DNA of 64,000 bases from Acuticoccus sediminis (GCF_003258595.1 NZ_QHHQ01000002.1:558001-622000), one strand, 5' to 3'. Positions 8,965-18,068 are shown, counted from the stretch's first letter. Numbers and translations: made by a program. The notes: generated by a model not told the origin, from the letters alone.

Positions 8965-10681
8965 AGATTTTCACTCCGAGGATTTTGCGCGCCAGGCCGA
9001 CGAACACGACCGTGATGAGGATCTGCACCGAGGCGAGCGCGGAGACGGCGCCGTTGTCGCCGTTCTTCCAGAACTGCAGCATGGTGGTGCCGATCACCTC
9101 GCTGCCGGGCGCGTACAGGAACACGGCGGTGACGTATTCCTTGAGGAAGTGGATGAAGAGCAGCGCGTAGCAGGAGAAGAGCGCCGGCATGATGAGCGGC
9201 AGGACGATCGACCGCGAGGTCCGCCACCAGTCCGCGCCGACGGTCCGGGCGCTGCGGTCGAGGTCGGATCCGAGCTGGGCCAGCGCGGGTGAGACGGCGC
9301 CGTAGCCGGTCGGCAGGTAGCGCATGATGTAGGCGACGACCAGCAGCCAGATCGTGTTGCGCAGCCACCCGAGCGGCGGGAACAGGCCCATCGCGTAGAA
9401 GATGCCGATGCCGGCGATGAAGCCCGGGATGGCGCGCGGCAGCACCGCGAGGTGCTCCAGCTGGCGCCGCCAGCGGAATTCGGAGCGGTTGGCGACGATG
9501 GCGATCAGCGCGATCAGCCCGGTGCCGATGGCCGCGCCGATGGTCGCGATCGCGATCGTGTTCCAGATCGAGCGCATGTACACCGGGTAGGCGCCCAGCA
9601 TCTTGTAGTTGTCGAAGGTCAGGACGTCCCAGAGCGGCATCAGCGGCGACAGGATCACCGTGAAGGACCGCAGGATGAGCCCGCCGAGGACGAGGACGAT
9701 GGCCAGCACGACGTAGGCGAGGAGGACGCCGAACGCGACCCAGCGCCAGCGCCCCAGCGCGAACCGGCGCGGCCGCGCCGCCTTGCCGCCGACGGTGACG
9801 AAGCGCTGGTTGTTGCGCATCAGCCGGCCCTGCAGGACCATCAGCCCGATGACGAGCACCAGCATGCCGACCGCGGCGGCGGCGACGAGGCCGTAGTCCG
9901 GCGTCGCCTGCCCGAACACCTCATGGTAGAGGTAGGTCGTGAAGAGCTCGATCTGCAGCGGTCCGCCGAACACCAGCGGGATCGACAGCATCTCGATCGC
10001 GATCACGAAGTTCATGATCGCCCCGAAGATGATCGCCGGCCGCATCAGCGGCAGCGTGATCGTGGTGAGGATGCGCAGGGGACTGGCCCCGACGGTGCGC
10101 GCCGCGTCCTCGAGGTTCGGGTCGGCGTTGCGCGTCGCCACGATGCAGTAGAGGTAGGCGAGCGGCGCCTGCGCCGCCCCGGCGGCGATCCCCATGCCGG
10201 TGACGGTGTAGAGGCTCCACGGCTCGCTCCCGGTCAGCCCGCTCACGAACAGCGTCACGTAGCCGGACGGGCCGTACATCGTGAACCAGCCGAACGCGAT
10301 GACGAGGTGCGACAGGAAGAGCGGCCACAGCAGCATCTCGCCGAAGAAGGCCCGGCCCGGCAGGTCGGTGCGGCCGACGAGCACAGCCGTCACCACGCCG
10401 ATCCCCTGCGCGATGACCGTGGTCAGGACCGCGAAATAGGCGGTGTTGATGACGATGTCGCCGAACTGCGGGGTGTCGAACAGCCGGGTGAAGTTGGTGA
10501 GCGAGAGGCTCGCGCCGGCGTCGTAGAGCGGCTTGTCGAGCACCGCCTGGTAGAGGACGGGAAGGATCGGAAAGAGCACCAGCGCCAGGGTCGTCACCGC
10601 GACGAAGACCTGAATCGCCGTGCCGCGGTCGACCCTTACCGTGCGCGCCGCAGCGGACGCGGGAAGGGCGTCGGTGGCCAT
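8957..10681 (-). CDS. ABC transporter permease, fused two-domain (FbpB/SfuB type)
   Basis: 574 residues with about twelve membrane spans, in two halves each carrying a binding-protein-dependent transport permease domain. The EAA loops are visible as EDAARTVGASPLRILTTITLPL in the first half and DRSARTVGADWWRTSRSIVLPL in the second. Fused permeases of this kind are typical of the iron-type importer family. It sits between the binding-protein gene (85-base gap) and the ATPase (8-base overlap), so one transcript is expected. Confidence 0.92.
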   Translation of the reverse strand: MATDALPASAAARTVRVDRGTAIQVFVAVTTLALVLFPILPVLYQAVLDKPLYDAGASLSLTNFTRLFDTPQFGDIVINTAYFAVLTTVIAQGIGVVTAVLVGRTDLPGRAFFGEMLLWPLFLSHLVIAFGWFTMYGPSGYVTLFVSGLTGSEPWSLYTVTGMGIAAGAAQAPLAYLYCIVATRNADPNLEDAARTVGASPLRILTTITLPLMRPAIIFGAIMNFVIAIEMLSIPLVFGGPLQIELFTTYLYHEVFGQATPDYGLVAAAAVGMLVLVIGLMVLQGRLMRNNQRFVTVGGKAARPRRFALGRWRWVAFGVLLAYVVLAIVLVLGGLILRSFTVILSPLMPLWDVLTFDNYKMLGAYPVYMRSIWNTIAIATIGAAIGTGLIALIAIVANRSEFRWRRQLEHLAVLPRAIPGFIAGIGIFYAMGLFPPLGWLRNTIWLLVVAYIMRYLPTGYGAVSPALAQLGSDLDRSARTVGADWWRTSRSIVLPLIMPALFSCYALLFIHFLKEYVTAVFLYAPGSEVIGTTMLQFWKNGDNGAVSALASVQILITVVFVGLARKILGVKIYG

Positions 10682-10766
10682 GGTTCAACCTCTGGAATCG
10701 GGCGGGGGACGGCCCCCGGAAGGCAGCGGGAATGGCCGGGCCGGCGGGGCAGGCCCGGCCCGGACC

Positions 10767-11882
10767 TCACTTCGGCTTGAAGGTGGACCGCCACTGGTCG
10801 AGGAAGGCGTCGTCGGCGACGAGGCCCTCGTCGTAGTCGATCAGGAGGATGTTCTCCTCGCCGATCTCCTCGCGGATCGCGTCGTAGGTGTAGAAGGCGA
10901 CGTCCTCCTTCTTCACACCCTCACGATACGGCGTGAGGCCGCCGATGCCGAACGCGGTCTGGCCGTCCTGCGAGAGGATGAAGTCCAGCATGAGCTTGGC
11001 CGAGGCAGGGGCGCTGCTGCCCTTCGGGATCGCCATCTGGCGCATGAAGAGGGGCGTCCCGTCGGCGATGAAGTTCCATCCGAGCAGGCGCGCGGTCGTC
11101 GCGTTCTCCAGCTTGGGGAAGAAGACGATGCCGGAGATGAAGTAGCCGACCGAGTATTCGCCCGCGCCGAGCTTGGCGAGCATCGGCCCGGAGGACGACT
11201 CGGCGCGCGTCAGCGGGCCGATCGTCTCGAAGGTGGCCCAGCCCTCCTCGCCGTGCTCGCGCAGGTAGACGAGGTCGATCGCGGAGCCGAAGGAGGTCTG
11301 CGCGGCGTTGTACGTGGTGAGCTTGCCGCGCATGGCGTCGCCGGTCTCCTCGACGATCCGCGCCAGATCGCTGATTCCCTTGGGGCGCTGCGCCTCCGGG
11401 ACCGTCAGCTTGTTGTAGACGATGACCATCGGGTCGGTGGACACCGTGTAGAGATTGGCGACCGGCATGCTCCAGTCGGGCACGTGCTCGGCCTCGGCGG
11501 AGGTGTAGTCGAGGGCGTTGTCGCCCTTCATGAAGGTCTGCCACCCGTCGACGGTCGCGCTGACCATCAGACCCGCGGTCTTCGCGCCGGAGTTGTTCTC
11601 CGCATAATAGCGCGTGAAGACCTCGTCGCTGTCGAGATCCAGGGTCGAGACCTCGATCCACGGATAGAGCTTGTTGAAGCCCTCGATGACCGGAGCCCAG
11701 TTGTACTGGGCCATGTTCGAATAGATGAGAAGCTGGCCCTCGTTGCGGGAGGCGTCGACGATCGTCTGATAGTCGTCGGGATAGTAGGACGGCACGTCCT
11801 GCGCGTGGGCAGAGACCGCCGCGCCAAGCACGAGGCACGCGCCAGCGGCCACGCGCGTCCATGAGCGCGAGCGAAAAGTCAT
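10767..11882 (-). CDS. ABC transporter extracellular substrate-binding protein (iron/organic-acid type)
   Basis: 371 residues from ATG at 11882. MTFRSRSWTRVAAGACLVLGA then AHAQD is a Sec signal peptide with signal peptidase I cleavage after AHA. The mature part (YYPDDYQTIVDASRNEGQLLIYSNM, PWIEVSTLDLDSDEVFTRYYAE) is the two-lobe fold of the FbpA/AfuA-like family. It is first in the operon and captures the substrate in the periplasm. The usual paired tyrosines of ferric-binding proteins are not evident as a YY pair near residue 200, which argues against iron. A LysR gene is divergent. Confidence 0.88.
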   Translation of the reverse strand: MTFRSRSWTRVAAGACLVLGAAVSAHAQDVPSYYPDDYQTIVDASRNEGQLLIYSNMAQYNWAPVIEGFNKLYPWIEVSTLDLDSDEVFTRYYAENNSGAKTAGLMVSATVDGWQTFMKGDNALDYTSAEAEHVPDWSMPVANLYTVSTDPMVIVYNKLTVPEAQRPKGISDLARIVEETGDAMRGKLTTYNAAQTSFGSAIDLVYLREHGEEGWATFETIGPLTRAESSSGPMLAKLGAGEYSVGYFISGIVFFPKLENATTARLLGWNFIADGTPLFMRQMAIPKGSSAPASAKLMLDFILSQDGQTAFGIGGLTPYREGVKKEDVAFYTYDAIREEIGEENILLIDYDEGLVADDAFLDQWRSTFKPK

Positions 11883-11973
11883 TGGCGTTTCTCCCTTTGC
11901 GGCGACGGTGATCGCCTGCCGTTCTGTCATTGGTCGAGCCACCGTCTTGGCGCGGTTTCGGTCCGACGGTGCG

Positions 11974-12009
11974 AATACTGCGAAAGTTCGCGCTAGAACG
12001 AAAATACTG
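11974..12009. promoter_or_regulatory. candidate LysR operator between importer operon and its regulator
   Basis: The 212-base divergent spacer holds GCGAA-AG-TTCGC at 11980-11991, an exact 5-bp-arm inverted repeat, flanked by two copies of AATACTG at 11974-11980 and 12003-12009. Repeated half-sites on one DNA face are typical of LysR recognition and activation sites. Assignment to the adjacent LysR protein is inference. Confidence 0.4.
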
Positions 12010-12094
12010 ATTTGATCTATGCTCGATGCCGGGTTGGTATGGAGCGGGCCGCCTCGCGCGGTCCGCGCGGGTCGCCGGGCCGCGCGGGAGAGCG

Positions 12095-13102
12095 ATGGAC
12101 ATCCGCCAGTTGCGCTACTTCGTAGCGGTCGTCGAACGCGGGAGCTTCTCGGCGGCCGCGCGCCACCTGTCGGTGGCACAGCCTGCGCTCAGCCGCCATG
12201 TGCGGGCGCTCGAGGAGGGGCTTGGCGTGCTGCTCGTGCGCCGCGACGCGCATGGCGTGCGCCCGACCGAGCATGGCGAGCGGCTGTTCCATCAGGCGAG
12301 CTCGATCCTGCGGCAGTTCGACATGGTGCCCGAGATCGTCGGCGGGCCGCAGGGCCTCGTCACCGGACGCGTCGTGGTCGGGTTGCCGACGTCCACCAAC
12401 GCGGTCCTGGCGCGACCTCTGATCCGTACGGTGATGGCGCGTCTGCCCGGGGTGAGGCTCCATGTGATCGAGAGCCTCTCGGGCTATCTCCAGGAGTGGA
12501 TCGAGGCGGGCCGGCTCGACATCAGCCTGCTCTACGACCCGCGCCCCAACCCGGCGGTGGAACTCGACACCATCATGTCGGAGGCGCTGTTCCTGGTCGG
12601 TCCCGCGCATGTCGCCGGCGACCGGCCCGAGGGTGTGCCCTTCAAGGAGCTGGAGCGCCTGCCCCTCGCCATGCCCGGCCCGACGCACGCCCTGCGCCGC
12701 CTCATCGACAGGGTGGCGCTCGATGTCGGGATCACCCCCAACGTCGTCGTCGAGGTCGACTCGCTGGGGGTGATGAAGGCGATCACCGAGAAGGAGGGAC
12801 TCTACTCGATCCTTCCCACGGGGCCGGTCTACGAGGAGGTCCAGGAGGGGCGCCTGTCGATCCGCCGCCTGCTCGAACCGGACGTGACGCGCTCCATCTC
12901 GATGGCGACCTCGGCGCTGCGCGGGCGCACCCGCGCCTGCGAGGAGGTCGGGCGCCTCATCATCGAGATCGTGCAGGACATGATCCGGGAGGGCATCTGG
13001 CAAGGCGCCAACGCGCCGGAGGCCGCGGACGCCGCGGACCCGGCCTCTCCGCCGAGCCGCCCCGGGCCGGGCCTTCAGTCGCTGGGCAGCGGGCGCATGT
13101 AG
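12095..13102 (+). CDS. LysR-family transcriptional regulator
   Basis: 335 residues from ATG 12095, chosen because GGGAG lies five bases upstream and MDIRQLRYFVAVVERGSFSAAARHL is the standard LysR N-terminus; an upstream ATG at 12026 would add 23 atypical residues. The effector domain has the TTT-like NAC/CysB subgroup character (ITPNVVVEVDSLGVMKAITEKEGLYSILPTGPV). It is divergent from the importer/CoA-transferase/lyase operon and probably controls it. The 3' end overlaps the convergent LysR gene by 28 bases. Confidence 0.92.
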   Translation: MDIRQLRYFVAVVERGSFSAAARHLSVAQPALSRHVRALEEGLGVLLVRRDAHGVRPTEHGERLFHQASSILRQFDMVPEIVGGPQGLVTGRVVVGLPTSTNAVLARPLIRTVMARLPGVRLHVIESLSGYLQEWIEAGRLDISLLYDPRPNPAVELDTIMSEALFLVGPAHVAGDRPEGVPFKELERLPLAMPGPTHALRRLIDRVALDVGITPNVVVEVDSLGVMKAITEKEGLYSILPTGPVYEEVQEGRLSIRRLLEPDVTRSISMATSALRGRTRACEEVGRLIIEIVQDMIREGIWQGANAPEAADAADPASPPSRPGPGLQSLGSGRM

Positions 13103-13986
13103 TCCATCGAGGAGAGAACGTCGCGCACGCACTCCAGGACGGCGCCGACCGCCGGGTTGGGTGTGCCCTCGGCATACTTGGCGCTGACCGCGATGTCCTG
13201 GATCGGCGGGTCGGTCGTCAGGACCCGCACCCGTCCCGCCGCGGCCGCGCTCTCGGCCATCTTCACCGGATAGATCCCCGCCGCCGCGCCGGTGTCGATG
13301 ATGTGCGCCTGCATCGCAACGCTCGAGCAGATGACGAGGCGCGATGGCGTCGCGCCCGCGGCGGCGAACCAGGCGATGGTCTGCCGGTAGCTCGCGGTGT
13401 TCGGCGGGTTGGCGATCACCGGGCGGTCGGCAAGGTCGGCCGGTCGGACGAGCGGGGGCAGGTCCCAGTCGGTCGAGACGATCCAGCTCGTCGCCTGCGC
13501 CCCGAAGGGCACGAGGGTGAAGCCCGGCGTCGCCGCGGGGCTGACGAGGATCGCGAAATCGAGGTTGGTCTTGTGCAGCTCCGTCTCGAGCGCCATCGAG
13601 GTGGCCACCACCAGCTCGGGCTGCAGCCGGGGATAGTTCACCTGCAGCCGCTCCAGGATCTGCGACAGGCAGACCATCGCGAACCCCTCCGCGACGCCGA
13701 TGCGGATCGGGCCGGCGACGTCGCCGACGCCGCCGTGCTTGGCGATGCGCTCGATGCCTAGGAGGACGCCCTGTGCCTCCGGCATCAGCTCCCGCCCGAC
13801 GGGGGTCGGGCGCACGCTGCGTCCGGAGCGGTCGAACAACGGTTTGCCGATCGCCTCCTCGAGTCCCTTCAGCCGCAAGGAGATGGTCGGCTGCGCCAGA
13901 TTCAGCTTCTTCGCCGCCCGCTCGATGGAGCCCAGCGTGGCCGTCCAGTGGAACGCCTCGAGCTGCGCGATCGTGATTCGATTCAT
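13075..13986 (-). CDS. LysR-family transcriptional regulator
   Basis: 303 residues from ATG at 13986. Winged HTH: ITIAQLEAFHWTATLGSIERAAKKLNLAQPTISLRLKGLEEAIGKPLF; the helix pair and linker are canonical, and the C-terminal effector domain is full length. It is divergent from the enolase-superfamily and TRAP genes across a 93-base spacer that contains a clean LysR-type inverted repeat, so it is the likely local regulator of that operon. Confidence 0.93.
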   Translation of the reverse strand: MNRITIAQLEAFHWTATLGSIERAAKKLNLAQPTISLRLKGLEEAIGKPLFDRSGRSVRPTPVGRELMPEAQGVLLGIERIAKHGGVGDVAGPIRIGVAEGFAMVCLSQILERLQVNYPRLQPELVVATSMALETELHKTNLDFAILVSPAATPGFTLVPFGAQATSWIVSTDWDLPPLVRPADLADRPVIANPPNTASYRQTIAWFAAAGATPSRLVICSSVAMQAHIIDTGAAAGIYPVKMAESAAAAGRVRVLTTDPPIQDIAVSAKYAEGTPNPAVGAVLECVRDVLSSMDYMRPLPSD

Positions 13987-14018
13987 AGAAAATCCTGATG
14001 AGTAAGGCGCAGATATTC

Positions 14019-14043
14019 TCATTGGAGACAAAAAAGCCAATGA
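14019..14043. promoter_or_regulatory. LysR-type operator (TCATTGG-N11-CCAATGA)
   Basis: TCATTGG at 14019-14025 and CCAATGA at 14037-14043 are perfect 7-base inverted arms around an 11-base A-rich spacer, fitting the LysR T-N11-A rule. It lies midway between the divergent LysR and enolase-superfamily genes, 36 bases before the GTG start of the latter. Confidence 0.6.
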
Positions 14044-14079
14044 AATAAACCTGCCTCGAACTTCAATCGAGGAGGCGAC

Positions 14080-15231
14080 GTGGGAGAGGCCGAACGGATC
14101 GTGCGGATCGAGGGATTCGCACTGGCCTGCGACATGCCGCAGGAGGCGGGCAACGCCTTGCGGACGTTCCGGGAGCGGCAGAGCCTTCTGATCCGCATCA
14201 CCACGGCGGGCGGACTCGTCGGTTGGGGCGAGACCTGGGCCTTTCCGGCCGCGGCGGCGGCGTTCATCCGCTCCGTCCTCGCCCCGGTGGTCCTCGGCGC
14301 CGACGCGACGCGCCCGCGCAAGGTCCAGGCCGACATGCTGCGCCGCGTCGTGCCGGACCGGCGCGGCCAGGCCCACATGGCCCTCAGTGCCATCGACATC
14401 GCCCTCTGGGACGCGTTCGGACGGGCCGCCGGGATGCCGGTTTCCGCCCTCCTCGGCGGAGCGCTGCGCGACCGTCTGCTCGCCTACGCGAGCGGCCCGC
14501 TGATGCCGGCCGGCGCCGACCGGTTCGCCGGGCTAGAGGGCGCGGTGGAAGGGTTTGCCGCGGACGGCTTCCGCGCCGTCAAGCTGCGCGTCGGCGCGGG
14601 TCTGGCGGCCGACGAGAGGGCAATCCGCACCGCCCGGCGCATCCTGGGGCCGGACGCCGACCTCATGATCGACCTGAACGAGGGGTCGACCGTGCACGAC
14701 GCGCTGGCCCTCGCCGCGCAGGTGGCGGACGTCGGCCTGCGGTGGATCGAGGAGCCGATCCCGCACGACGACCTGCCGGCCTACCGGGACATCGCCGCGC
14801 GGCTTCCCGTGCCGCTCGCGGGCGGCGAATCCTTCTGCGGCGCCGGTGCCTTCCGGGAGGCCGCGGCCACCCGGGCGCTGTCGATCCTGCAGCCCGACAT
14901 CGCGCTCACCGGCGGCATCACCGAGGTGATGCGCGTCGCCGGGCTCGGCGACGCGTTCGGCGTGCCGGTCATCCCGCACGTGTGGGGCGCCGGGGTGAAC
15001 TTTCTGGCCGGGCTCCAGGTGGCGGCGGTCGTCGCCACTCCGCCCGGCGCCAGGCCGCTGCCGCTGTTCGAGTACGACACCAGCCACAACCCGCTCCGCG
15101 CGGCGGTCATCGACCCGAAGCCGGATGCGGACGGGACCATCCCGGTGCCGGACGGGCCCGGACTCGGCCTCGCGATCGAGCCCGACCGCCTCGCGCCGTA
15201 CGTCAGAGACCACTGGACGGTCGAAGAATAA
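14080..15231 (+). CDS. mandelate racemase/muconate lactonizing enzyme family protein (enolase superfamily)
   Basis: 383 residues from GTG 14080, supported by GAGGAGG four bases upstream. The N-terminal capping domain leads into a barrel with AVKLRVG (K-x-R), DLMIDLNEG (first metal Asp), LRWIEEPI (Glu), LAGGESFCG (Glu) and VIPHVWGAG (His). These are the Mg ligands and general acid/base positions of the MR/MLE subgroups that abstract a proton alpha to a carboxylate. It probably dehydrates or epimerises a sugar acid or similar hydroxy acid imported by the TRAP system encoded next. Specific reaction unknown. Confidence 0.9.
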   Translation: MGEAERIVRIEGFALACDMPQEAGNALRTFRERQSLLIRITTAGGLVGWGETWAFPAAAAAFIRSVLAPVVLGADATRPRKVQADMLRRVVPDRRGQAHMALSAIDIALWDAFGRAAGMPVSALLGGALRDRLLAYASGPLMPAGADRFAGLEGAVEGFAADGFRAVKLRVGAGLAADERAIRTARRILGPDADLMIDLNEGSTVHDALALAAQVADVGLRWIEEPIPHDDLPAYRDIAARLPVPLAGGESFCGAGAFREAAATRALSILQPDIALTGGITEVMRVAGLGDAFGVPVIPHVWGAGVNFLAGLQVAAVVATPPGARPLPLFEYDTSHNPLRAAVIDPKPDADGTIPVPDGPGLGLAIEPDRLAPYVRDHWTVEE

Positions 15232-15254
15232 TCCAGACAGGGAGGAGAGACACC

Positions 15255-16229
15255 ATGATCGCACGTTCACTCTTAGCCGCGGCGCTCGTTCTCGCCGGGC
15301 CCGCCACCGCGGCGCTCGCGCAGGACATGACGCTCAACCTCGGCTTCGTCGGCGGCCCGCAGGCCCCCGAGGCCATCGCCATGGGCCAGCTCGCCGAGGA
15401 GATCGAGGACAAGACCGGCGGCCGGATCGCGATCCGCCTGCAGGGCGGCGGCGCGCTCGGCGGCGACCGCGAGGTCATCGAGGGGCTCCAGCTCGGCACC
15501 GTCGACATGACGGTGTCGTCGACGTCCATCGTCGCCAACTTCGTGCCGGAGCTGAAGATCTTCGACATCCCCTTCCTGTTCCGCGACTTCGACCACGCCG
15601 AGGCGGTGCTCGACGGGCCGACCGGCGGGGCCATCCTCGAGGACATGCCGGACAAGGGTCTCGTCGGTCTCGCGTTCGGCGGCATGGGCTTCCGCGAGCT
15701 CACCAACAGCGTGAAGCCAGTGAAGACCGTGGAGGACGTGAAGGGCCTCAAGATCCGCACCCAGCAGAACGAGATGCACATCAAGGTGTGGGACGCGCTC
15801 GGCGTGCTGCCGACGCCGATGGCGATCCCCGAGGTCTACACCGCACTGCAGCAGGGCGTGGTCGACGGTCAGGAGAACCCGATCGGCGCCATCGTCAACA
15901 ACCGCTTCGGCGAGGTGCAGAAGTACGTCAGCCTCACCGACCACGCCTTCACGCCGCTCGTCGTCCTGATCTCGCCGATGGTCTGGGACCAGCTCTCCGA
16001 CGAGGACAAGGCGATCTTCAAGGAGGCCGCCGTCCACGCCATGGAGCGCAACCGCGCCGAGGTCGAGAAGGCGATCGCGAGCGGGCTGGACACGCTGCGC
16101 TCGCAGGGCATGACCGTCGTCGACGACGTCGACAAGGCCTCCTTCCAGGAGAGCCTCGGCCCCGTGTTCGACAGCTTCGCCGAAGAGTTCGGCGCGGACC
16201 GCATCGCCGAGATCCGCGGCGTCGAATGA
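15255..16229 (+). CDS. dctP: TRAP transporter substrate-binding protein DctP
   Basis: 324 residues from ATG 15255, with GGAGGAGAG upstream. MIARSLLAAALVLAGPATAALAQD is a Sec signal peptide. The DctP fold is shown by GGRIAIRLQGGGALGGDREVIEGLQLG, DIPFLFRDFDHAEAVLDG and GLKIRTQQNEMHIKVWDALG, whose Arg normally binds the substrate carboxylate. It captures an organic or sugar acid in the periplasm for the DctQM pair. It is 23 bases after the enolase-superfamily gene and overlaps dctQ by ATGA. Confidence 0.94.
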   Translation: MIARSLLAAALVLAGPATAALAQDMTLNLGFVGGPQAPEAIAMGQLAEEIEDKTGGRIAIRLQGGGALGGDREVIEGLQLGTVDMTVSSTSIVANFVPELKIFDIPFLFRDFDHAEAVLDGPTGGAILEDMPDKGLVGLAFGGMGFRELTNSVKPVKTVEDVKGLKIRTQQNEMHIKVWDALGVLPTPMAIPEVYTALQQGVVDGQENPIGAIVNNRFGEVQKYVSLTDHAFTPLVVLISPMVWDQLSDEDKAIFKEAAVHAMERNRAEVEKAIASGLDTLRSQGMTVVDDVDKASFQESLGPVFDSFAEEFGADRIAEIRGVE

Positions 16230-16744
16230 GCGGCGCCCTGGCGCATATCCGTCGCGGCGCGCTCGGCATCGAGCGCGTCGTGACGTGGACCGCGGTGGCG
16301 CTCGGCTGCGTGTGCCTCGTCGCCGCGGTGGGCGTCGGCTTCTACCAGGTGCTGGCGCGGTTCGTCCTGTTCCGCCCGGCCTCCTGGTCGGAGCCGTTCG
16401 TGCAGAGCGCGCTGATCTGGATGACCTACCTCACCCTGTGCGGGGCGATGCGGACGGGGACTCTCATCTCGGTCGACGTCTTGAAGAAGGCGACGCAGGG
16501 AGCGGCCCGCACCGCGCTGCGCCTCGCGGGGGCAGGGGCCATCCTGATCCTCCTGTGGGTGATCCTGTGGCAGGGCATCGCCATCGTCTGGCGCGTGCGC
16601 TTCCAGACCATCGCCGGCCTCGGCGTCCCGGCCTCCTACGTCTACGCCGCGCTGCCGACCGGGGCGGCGCTCTCCATCCTGGCGCTCGTCGGCCACGTCA
16701 TCGACCCGCCGCCGGACCAGGCCGCGCCGGACGCATCGAGCTGA
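16226..16744 (+). CDS. dctQ: TRAP transporter small permease DctQ
   Basis: 172 residues, four hydrophobic spans, with the family segment SWSEPFVQSALIWMTYLTLCGAMRTG after the second span. The start ATG overlaps the dctP stop. DctQ joins DctM in the inner membrane as the small subunit of the sodium-driven carrier. Gene order P-Q-M and spacing (10 bases to dctM) are standard. Confidence 0.92.
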   Translation: MSGALAHIRRGALGIERVVTWTAVALGCVCLVAAVGVGFYQVLARFVLFRPASWSEPFVQSALIWMTYLTLCGAMRTGTLISVDVLKKATQGAARTALRLAGAGAILILLWVILWQGIAIVWRVRFQTIAGLGVPASYVYAALPTGAALSILALVGHVIDPPPDQAAPDASS

Positions 16745-16754
16745 AAGGCCCTCC

Positions 16755-18032
16755 ATGCTCGCGACAATGATCATCGCCATGGTCGGGCTGATGCTGATCG
16801 CGGTGCCGGTGGCGGTCGCCATCGGCCTCGCCGGCGTCATCGGCACGACCTTCTTCACCAACCTTCCGCTCATCGTGGTGCCGCAGCAGGCGTTCATCGC
16901 GCTCGACAAGTTCCCGCTCGCGGCGATCCCCTTCTTCATCCTCGCCGGCAACATCATGGCGGCGGGCGGGATCTCCTCGCGCCTGGTCGACCTCGTCGAC
17001 AGCCTGTTGCGGAACGTGCGCGGCGGGCTGCCGATCTCGTGCATCATGGTGTGCATGATCTTCGCCGCGGTCTCCGGCTCCTCGGTCGCCACCACGTTCG
17101 CGATCGGCGCGATCCTCATCCCGGCGATGACGCGGCAGAACTACCCGATCGGCTTCGCCGCCTCGCTGCAGGCGACATCGGCCGAGCTCGGCGTCCTCAT
17201 TCCGCCGTCGATCCCGATGATCCTCTACGGCGTCTCGGCGGCGGCGCCCGTGGGCGACCTCTTCGTGGCGGGCCTCGGCCCGGGCGTCCTCATCGCGCTG
17301 GCGCTGACGGCCTACGTCCTCGTGTGGACCCGCGTCACCGGACATGGCGTGGCCGACGACCTGCCGGTCAAGCCGTTCGGGCGGAGCCTCTACCGGGCGC
17401 TGCTGGCGCTGCTGATGCCTGTCGTCATCCTCGGCGGGATCTACGGCGGCATCTTCACGCCGACCGAGGCCTCCGTCGTCGCGGTGATCTACGCGCTCGT
17501 CGTCTCGCTCCTCGTCTACCGCGAGCTGACGGTGATGGGGCTCCTGCGGGTGATCCGCGCGTCGACGCTGTCCTCGGCGATCGTGATGTTCATCATCTCG
17601 ATGGCGGGACTGTTCTCGTTCGTCATCACCCGCGCGGGCATCCCGGCGATGATCGGCACCTTCATCGCCGAGACGTTCGACGGGCCGATCACCTTCCTCC
17701 TCGCGGTCAACGCCTTCCTGTTCCTGGTCGGCATGTTCGTGGAGACGGCGGCCTCGATCGTGGTGATCGCGCCGATCCTGGCGCCGGTGGCAATCGGCTT
17801 CGGCATCGACCCGGTGCACTTCGGCCTCATCATGATCACCAACCTCGCGCTGGGGATGATCACGCCGCCGTTCGGGGTGAACCTGTTCGCGGCCTGCGCG
17901 GTCGCGAACATCGGGCTGGAACGCATGATCCGCCACCTCCTGCCGCTGGTGGCGGTCATCCTCGCGTGCCTGATGCTCGTCACCTACGTGCCGTGGATCA
18001 CGTCCGCGCCGCTGGCGCTGATGGGCCGCTGA
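16755..18032 (+). CDS. dctM: TRAP transporter large permease DctM
   Basis: 425 residues with about twelve spans. Family landmarks are PQQAFIALDKFPLAAIPFFILAGNIM, ISCIMVCMIFAAVSGSSVATTFAIGAILIPAM, GVLIPPSIPMILYGV and the C-terminal LALGMITPPFGVNLF. It forms the ion-coupled transport channel with DctQ. It ends the operon; its stop codon lies inside a strong hairpin that faces a convergent ABC operon. Confidence 0.95.
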   Translation: MLATMIIAMVGLMLIAVPVAVAIGLAGVIGTTFFTNLPLIVVPQQAFIALDKFPLAAIPFFILAGNIMAAGGISSRLVDLVDSLLRNVRGGLPISCIMVCMIFAAVSGSSVATTFAIGAILIPAMTRQNYPIGFAASLQATSAELGVLIPPSIPMILYGVSAAAPVGDLFVAGLGPGVLIALALTAYVLVWTRVTGHGVADDLPVKPFGRSLYRALLALLMPVVILGGIYGGIFTPTEASVVAVIYALVVSLLVYRELTVMGLLRVIRASTLSSAIVMFIISMAGLFSFVITRAGIPAMIGTFIAETFDGPITFLLAVNAFLFLVGMFVETAASIVVIAPILAPVAIGFGIDPVHFGLIMITNLALGMITPPFGVNLFAACAVANIGLERMIRHLLPLVAVILACLMLVTYVPWITSAPLALMGR

Positions 18033-18055
18033 GGCGCGACGCGCGCCTCAGCGGC
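18025..18055. terminator. bidirectional terminator-like hairpin over the dctM stop codon
   Basis: GCCGCTGAGGCGCG at 18025-18038 and CGCGCCTCAGCGGC at 18042-18055 form a perfect 14-bp stem with a 3-base loop. The dctM TGA (18030-18032) is within the left arm. It lies between convergent operons, so it may stop transcription from both sides; no T-tract follows on either strand. Confidence 0.6.
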
Positions 18056-18068
18056 TGGCCTCGGAGTC

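Noticed and set aside
6718-9015. 765-codon rightward open frame opposite the CoA transferase and ATPase
   Set aside because: Both leftward genes have clear families; the frame reads as charged low-complexity sequence.
7879-11882. Calling the importer a ferric iron transporter
   Set aside because: Only family-level similarity supports it; operon partners are CoA transferase and lyases, and the iron-binding tyrosine pair is not evident.
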